A stretch of 38,345 bases of DNA, from the NCBI GenBank assembly GCA_046757585.1, contig JBHHYR010000012.1, positions 1-38,345 of the forward strand. Direction: 5' to 3'. Source of the DNA: JBHHYR01 sp046757585. Lineage in GTDB: Bacteria > Desulfobacterota > Binatia > HRBIN30. Below, piece by piece: positions 36,057-38,345 of this stretch. How positions within the stretch are numbered: the first letter of the stretch is position 1; the number at the start of each line of letters is the position of its first letter. The translations under genes were made by a program, and so were the position numbers. The notes beneath the pieces were generated by a model that worked only from the letters and a program-made list of their open reading frames with translations, ran no database searches and was not told the DNA's origin.

Positions 36057-37487
36057 TTACCGCTCCGCCTTCCAGATCGTCCCGGACGGCGTGTCTTCCA
36101 GGACGATCCCTTTCGCCTTCAGGTCAGCCCGAATCCGATCGGCTTCCTTGAAGTCGCGGGCTTTGCGCGCTGCGTCACGGGCTGCGATGCGGCGCTCAAT
36201 CTCGGCGGCGTCGAGCGCCGCGCCAGCAAGATGCTGGCGCTTGGCCCGCTCCAGGACGGACCGAGGTTCCTGAGCACCCACGCCCAACACGGTGGCGATC
36301 TCGGCCAGCGCCCGGCGTAACGGTGCCGCGGCTCGCGGCTGATTTTCATCGAGCAGGCGGTTGATGGCGCGCACGGTCTCGAAGATCACCCCCACGGCAC
36401 GGGCAGTATTCAGATCGTCGTCCATCGCCGCCTGGAACTCCTCCATGACTCGCCCGTCGACGGGTACCTCGGCCACGTTGTCCTGATCGACGGCAGCATC
36501 GACGCGGGCCAAAGCTTCATACAACCGGTTCAGCGCTCGGCCAGACTCGTCCAAACGCTCGGGCGAGAAGTCGAGCGGGCTGCGATAGTGGGTGCCGAGG
36601 ACAAACAGACGCACCGCTTCACCGCCCGCCCGACCAGCCGCCTCCTGCACCGTCATGAAGTTCCCCAGCGACTTCGACATCTTCTCCTGGGCGATGGTCA
36701 CCATACCGTTGTGCAGCCAGTAGCGCGCGAAGGCGCAGCCTGCGGCTCCTTCGGATTGTGCAATCTCATTCTCGTGGTGCGGGAAGATGAGGTCGGTCCC
36801 GCCGCCGTGGATGTCGAAAGGTTGCCCCAGGTACTTGGTGCTCATCACCGAACATTCGATGTGCCACCCGGGCCGTCCTCGGCCCCACGGACTGTCCCAT
36901 GAGGGCTCACCGGCTTTGCTCACCTTCCACAAGGCGAAATCCATCGGGTGCCGCTTGCGGGCATCCACCTCGACCCGGGCGCCGGCAACCATATCTTCCA
37001 GCTTACGCTTGGACAGCTTCCCGTAACCGGAGAACTTGCCGACAGCGTAGTACACGTCGCCCCCGGCCGCGTACGCCAGCCCTTTGCGTTCCAACACCTC
37101 GATCAACTCGATCATATCGCCGATGTGCGCCGTCGCCCGCGGTTCGAGTGTCGGGGACAGGCACGCGAGGGCCTTCACGTCTTCGGCGAAGCAACGGATA
37201 TTGGCTTCCGCCAGCTCCCAAGCCGCAATGCCGGCCTGGTGTGCGCGCGCGATGATCTTGTCGTCGACGTCGGTCAGGTTACGCACGAACGTGACGTCGT
37301 AGCCGAGGAACCGAAGGTAACGGAACAGCACGTCAAAGGTGACAACGGCACGCGCGTGCCCGATGTGCGACCGGTCGTACACGGTCACCCCGCACACGTA
37401 CATACCGACCTTGCCCGGCACCAGGGGCACAAACTCCTCGAGTCGGCCGGAGAGAGTGTTGTGAAGCTTCAGCGGCATGGCAGGCAT
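36057..37487 (-). CDS. cysS: Cysteinyl-tRNA synthetase
   Basis: 476 residues, normal for the family. Class I aminoacyl-tRNA synthetase motifs HIGHA (41-45) and KMSKS (269-273). Zinc ligands C32 (YVCGVTVYD), C212 (WHIECSVMS), H237 and E241 (HHENE). It charges tRNA-Cys. The C-terminal DALR-like region (about 320-476) is present. A second ATG three codons downstream (MPLKLHNT) is an equally good start. It lies between acs and the truncated four-helix-bundle gene; all are on the minus strand. Confidence 0.97.
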   Translation of the reverse strand: MPAMPLKLHNTLSGRLEEFVPLVPGKVGMYVCGVTVYDRSHIGHARAVVTFDVLFRYLRFLGYDVTFVRNLTDVDDKIIARAHQAGIAAWELAEANIRCFAEDVKALACLSPTLEPRATAHIGDMIELIEVLERKGLAYAAGGDVYYAVGKFSGYGKLSKRKLEDMVAGARVEVDARKRHPMDFALWKVSKAGEPSWDSPWGRGRPGWHIECSVMSTKYLGQPFDIHGGGTDLIFPHHENEIAQSEGAAGCAFARYWLHNGMVTIAQEKMSKSLGNFMTVQEAAGRAGGEAVRLFVLGTHYRSPLDFSPERLDESGRALNRLYEALARVDAAVDQDNVAEVPVDGRVMEEFQAAMDDDLNTARAVGVIFETVRAINRLLDENQPRAAAPLRRALAEIATVLGVGAQEPRSVLERAKRQHLAGAALDAAEIERRIAARDAARKARDFKEADRIRADLKAKGIVLEDTPSGTIWKAER

Positions 37488-37554
37488 TCAGGTTGTCGTG
37501 CGGGGCAGGACCCGCCGGGCGCGAATGCGGGGCACCGTTGCGACCGAGCTGTTC

Positions 37555-38345
37555 TCACTCTTCTTCCTCCCGCAGCTTGGCGAGCACGGACAGGTCCTCC
37601 AGCGTCGTGGTGTCGCCCAGGCGTTGCTTACCGGCGGCGATGTCCCGCAGCAGGCGGCGCATGATCTTGCCGCTGCGAGTCTTGGGCAGCGTATCGGTGA
37701 AGCGGACGTCCTCGGGACGCGCGAACGCTCCGATTTCCTTGCCAACGTGTTGGCGCAGCTTCCGGCGTAGGTCTTCGGTCGGCTGGTAGCCGGCCTCGAG
37801 CGTGACGAACGCGGCGATCACCTGTCCCTTCAAGGCGTCCGGCCGGCCGACGACTGCGGCTTCAGCCACGGCAGGATGGCTGACGAGCGCGCTCTCCACT
37901 TCCATCGTGCCCAAGCGGTGGCCGGCAACATTGACCACATCGTCGACGCGACCCATGATCCAGAAGTATCCGTCTTCATCACGCCGTGCCCCGTCCCCAG
38001 TGAAATAGACGCCGGGAATCTGGCTCCAGTACTGCTGAACGTAGCGGTCCGGCTCGCCATAGATGGTTCGCAGCATCCCTGGCCACGGCCGTGTGATCAC
38101 CAAGAAGCCGCCCTGGTTGGTGGCCACAGGCGTGCCTTCGCGTGTCATGATGTCGGCAGTGATGCCCGGAAACGGGCGTGTCGCGGATCCCGGCTTGGTG
38201 GGTGTCACGCCGGGTAACGGCGAGATCAGGATCCCCCCCGTTTCGGTTTGCCACCAGGTATCGACGATCGGGCAGCGTTGCTTACCAATTTGATCATGAT
38301 ACCACATCCATGCTTCCGGGTTGATGGGCTCTCCCACCGTCCCCA
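37555..38345 (-). CDS. acs: Acetyl-CoA synthetase, C-terminal part
   Basis: The gene enters from the right edge, so only the last 263 codons are present. Motifs: WWQTETGGILISPLPG (A4/A5 region), GVYFTGDGARRDEDGYFWIM (A7 with D for ribose/ATP contacts), GRVDDVVNVAGHRLGTMEVE (A8 hinge, typical of acs rather than other acyl-CoA ligases), and KTRSGKIMRRLLRDIAAG with the acetylatable lysine. It converts acetate, ATP and CoA to acetyl-CoA through an acetyl-adenylate. Tail LREEEE. It ends 67 bp upstream of cysS. Confidence 0.95.
   Translation of the reverse strand, partial: GTVGEPINPEAWMWYHDQIGKQRCPIVDTWWQTETGGILISPLPGVTPTKPGSATRPFPGITADIMTREGTPVATNQGGFLVITRPWPGMLRTIYGEPDRYVQQYWSQIPGVYFTGDGARRDEDGYFWIMGRVDDVVNVAGHRLGTMEVESALVSHPAVAEAAVVGRPDALKGQVIAAFVTLEAGYQPTEDLRRKLRQHVGKEIGAFARPEDVRFTDTLPKTRSGKIMRRLLRDIAAGKQRLGDTTTLEDLSVLAKLREEEE

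Overview
The window is 38.3 kb of GC-rich (roughly 63-65 percent by eye), densely coded bacterial DNA. The gene content (complex I membrane subunits, PEP carboxykinase, acetyl-CoA synthetase, GMC oxidoreductase, DUF362, a DUF6285/phosphotransferase pair, exported proteins with dockerin-like calcium loops followed by long Thr/Pro stalks) fits an uncultured, respiratory Gram-negative of the old deltaproteobacterial assemblage. The calcium-loop style of the exported protein at 31.5 kb resembles Candidatus Binatota (Desulfobacterota_B). That assignment is inference from gene style, not a computed placement.

Layout. 1-1.5 kb: 5' part of an arabinokinase-like glycosyltransferase (minus), an exported SAM methyltransferase and a solitary HigA-type antitoxin (plus). 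1.5-9.0 kb: a minus-strand nuoA-H-J-K-L-M-N operon holding all seven membrane subunits of complex I and none of the peripheral ones. 9.2-13.6 kb: minus-strand pckA, panE-like reductase, JAMM metallopeptidase and CaCA-type exchanger, the last three joined by 4-bp overlaps. 13.85-14.45 kb: a Phd/RelE-ParE toxin-antitoxin pair with a perfect palindrome inside its promoter. 14.6-17.8 kb: an HTH regulator carrying an in-frame miniature inverted-repeat element, then, 1 bp on, a lipoprotein with three CHRD domains. 17.8-20.3 kb: a decay zone with a glgC fragment, a frameshifted NHL/beta-propeller fragment, and an open frame that stitches pieces of a SNF2 helicase to a SWIM zinc-finger protein.

20.4-23.4 kb: membrane glycosyltransferase and DUF362 protein (plus). 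23.5-27.6 kb: minus-strand run of sugar nucleotidyltransferase, galactokinase-like GHMP kinase, APH-type phosphotransferase, DUF6285 protein and CBS-pair protein. 27.8-29.4 kb: a DUF4326 fusion protein and a VOC protein (plus). 29.5-31.3 kb: a membrane/GAF hybrid-free sensor histidine kinase (minus). 31.5-35.5 kb: EF-hand/Thr-Pro exported protein, then a membrane protein with a gluconate-dehydrogenase-subunit-3-like tail overlapping a GMC oxidoreductase by 4 bp. 35.7-38.3 kb: tRNA-Arg(TCG), a truncated four-helix-bundle gene, cysS and the 3' part of acs (all minus).

Together the intact genes cover respiration (proton-pumping arm of complex I, flavin dehydrogenase), entry and exit of carbon at the acetyl-CoA/PEP level, sugar activation and surface glycan or surface protein functions. 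The most noteworthy points are the peripheral-arm-free complex I operon, the palindromic element domesticated in frame within a regulator gene, the SNF2-SWIM deletion chimera, and the two Thr/Pro-stalk surface proteins.
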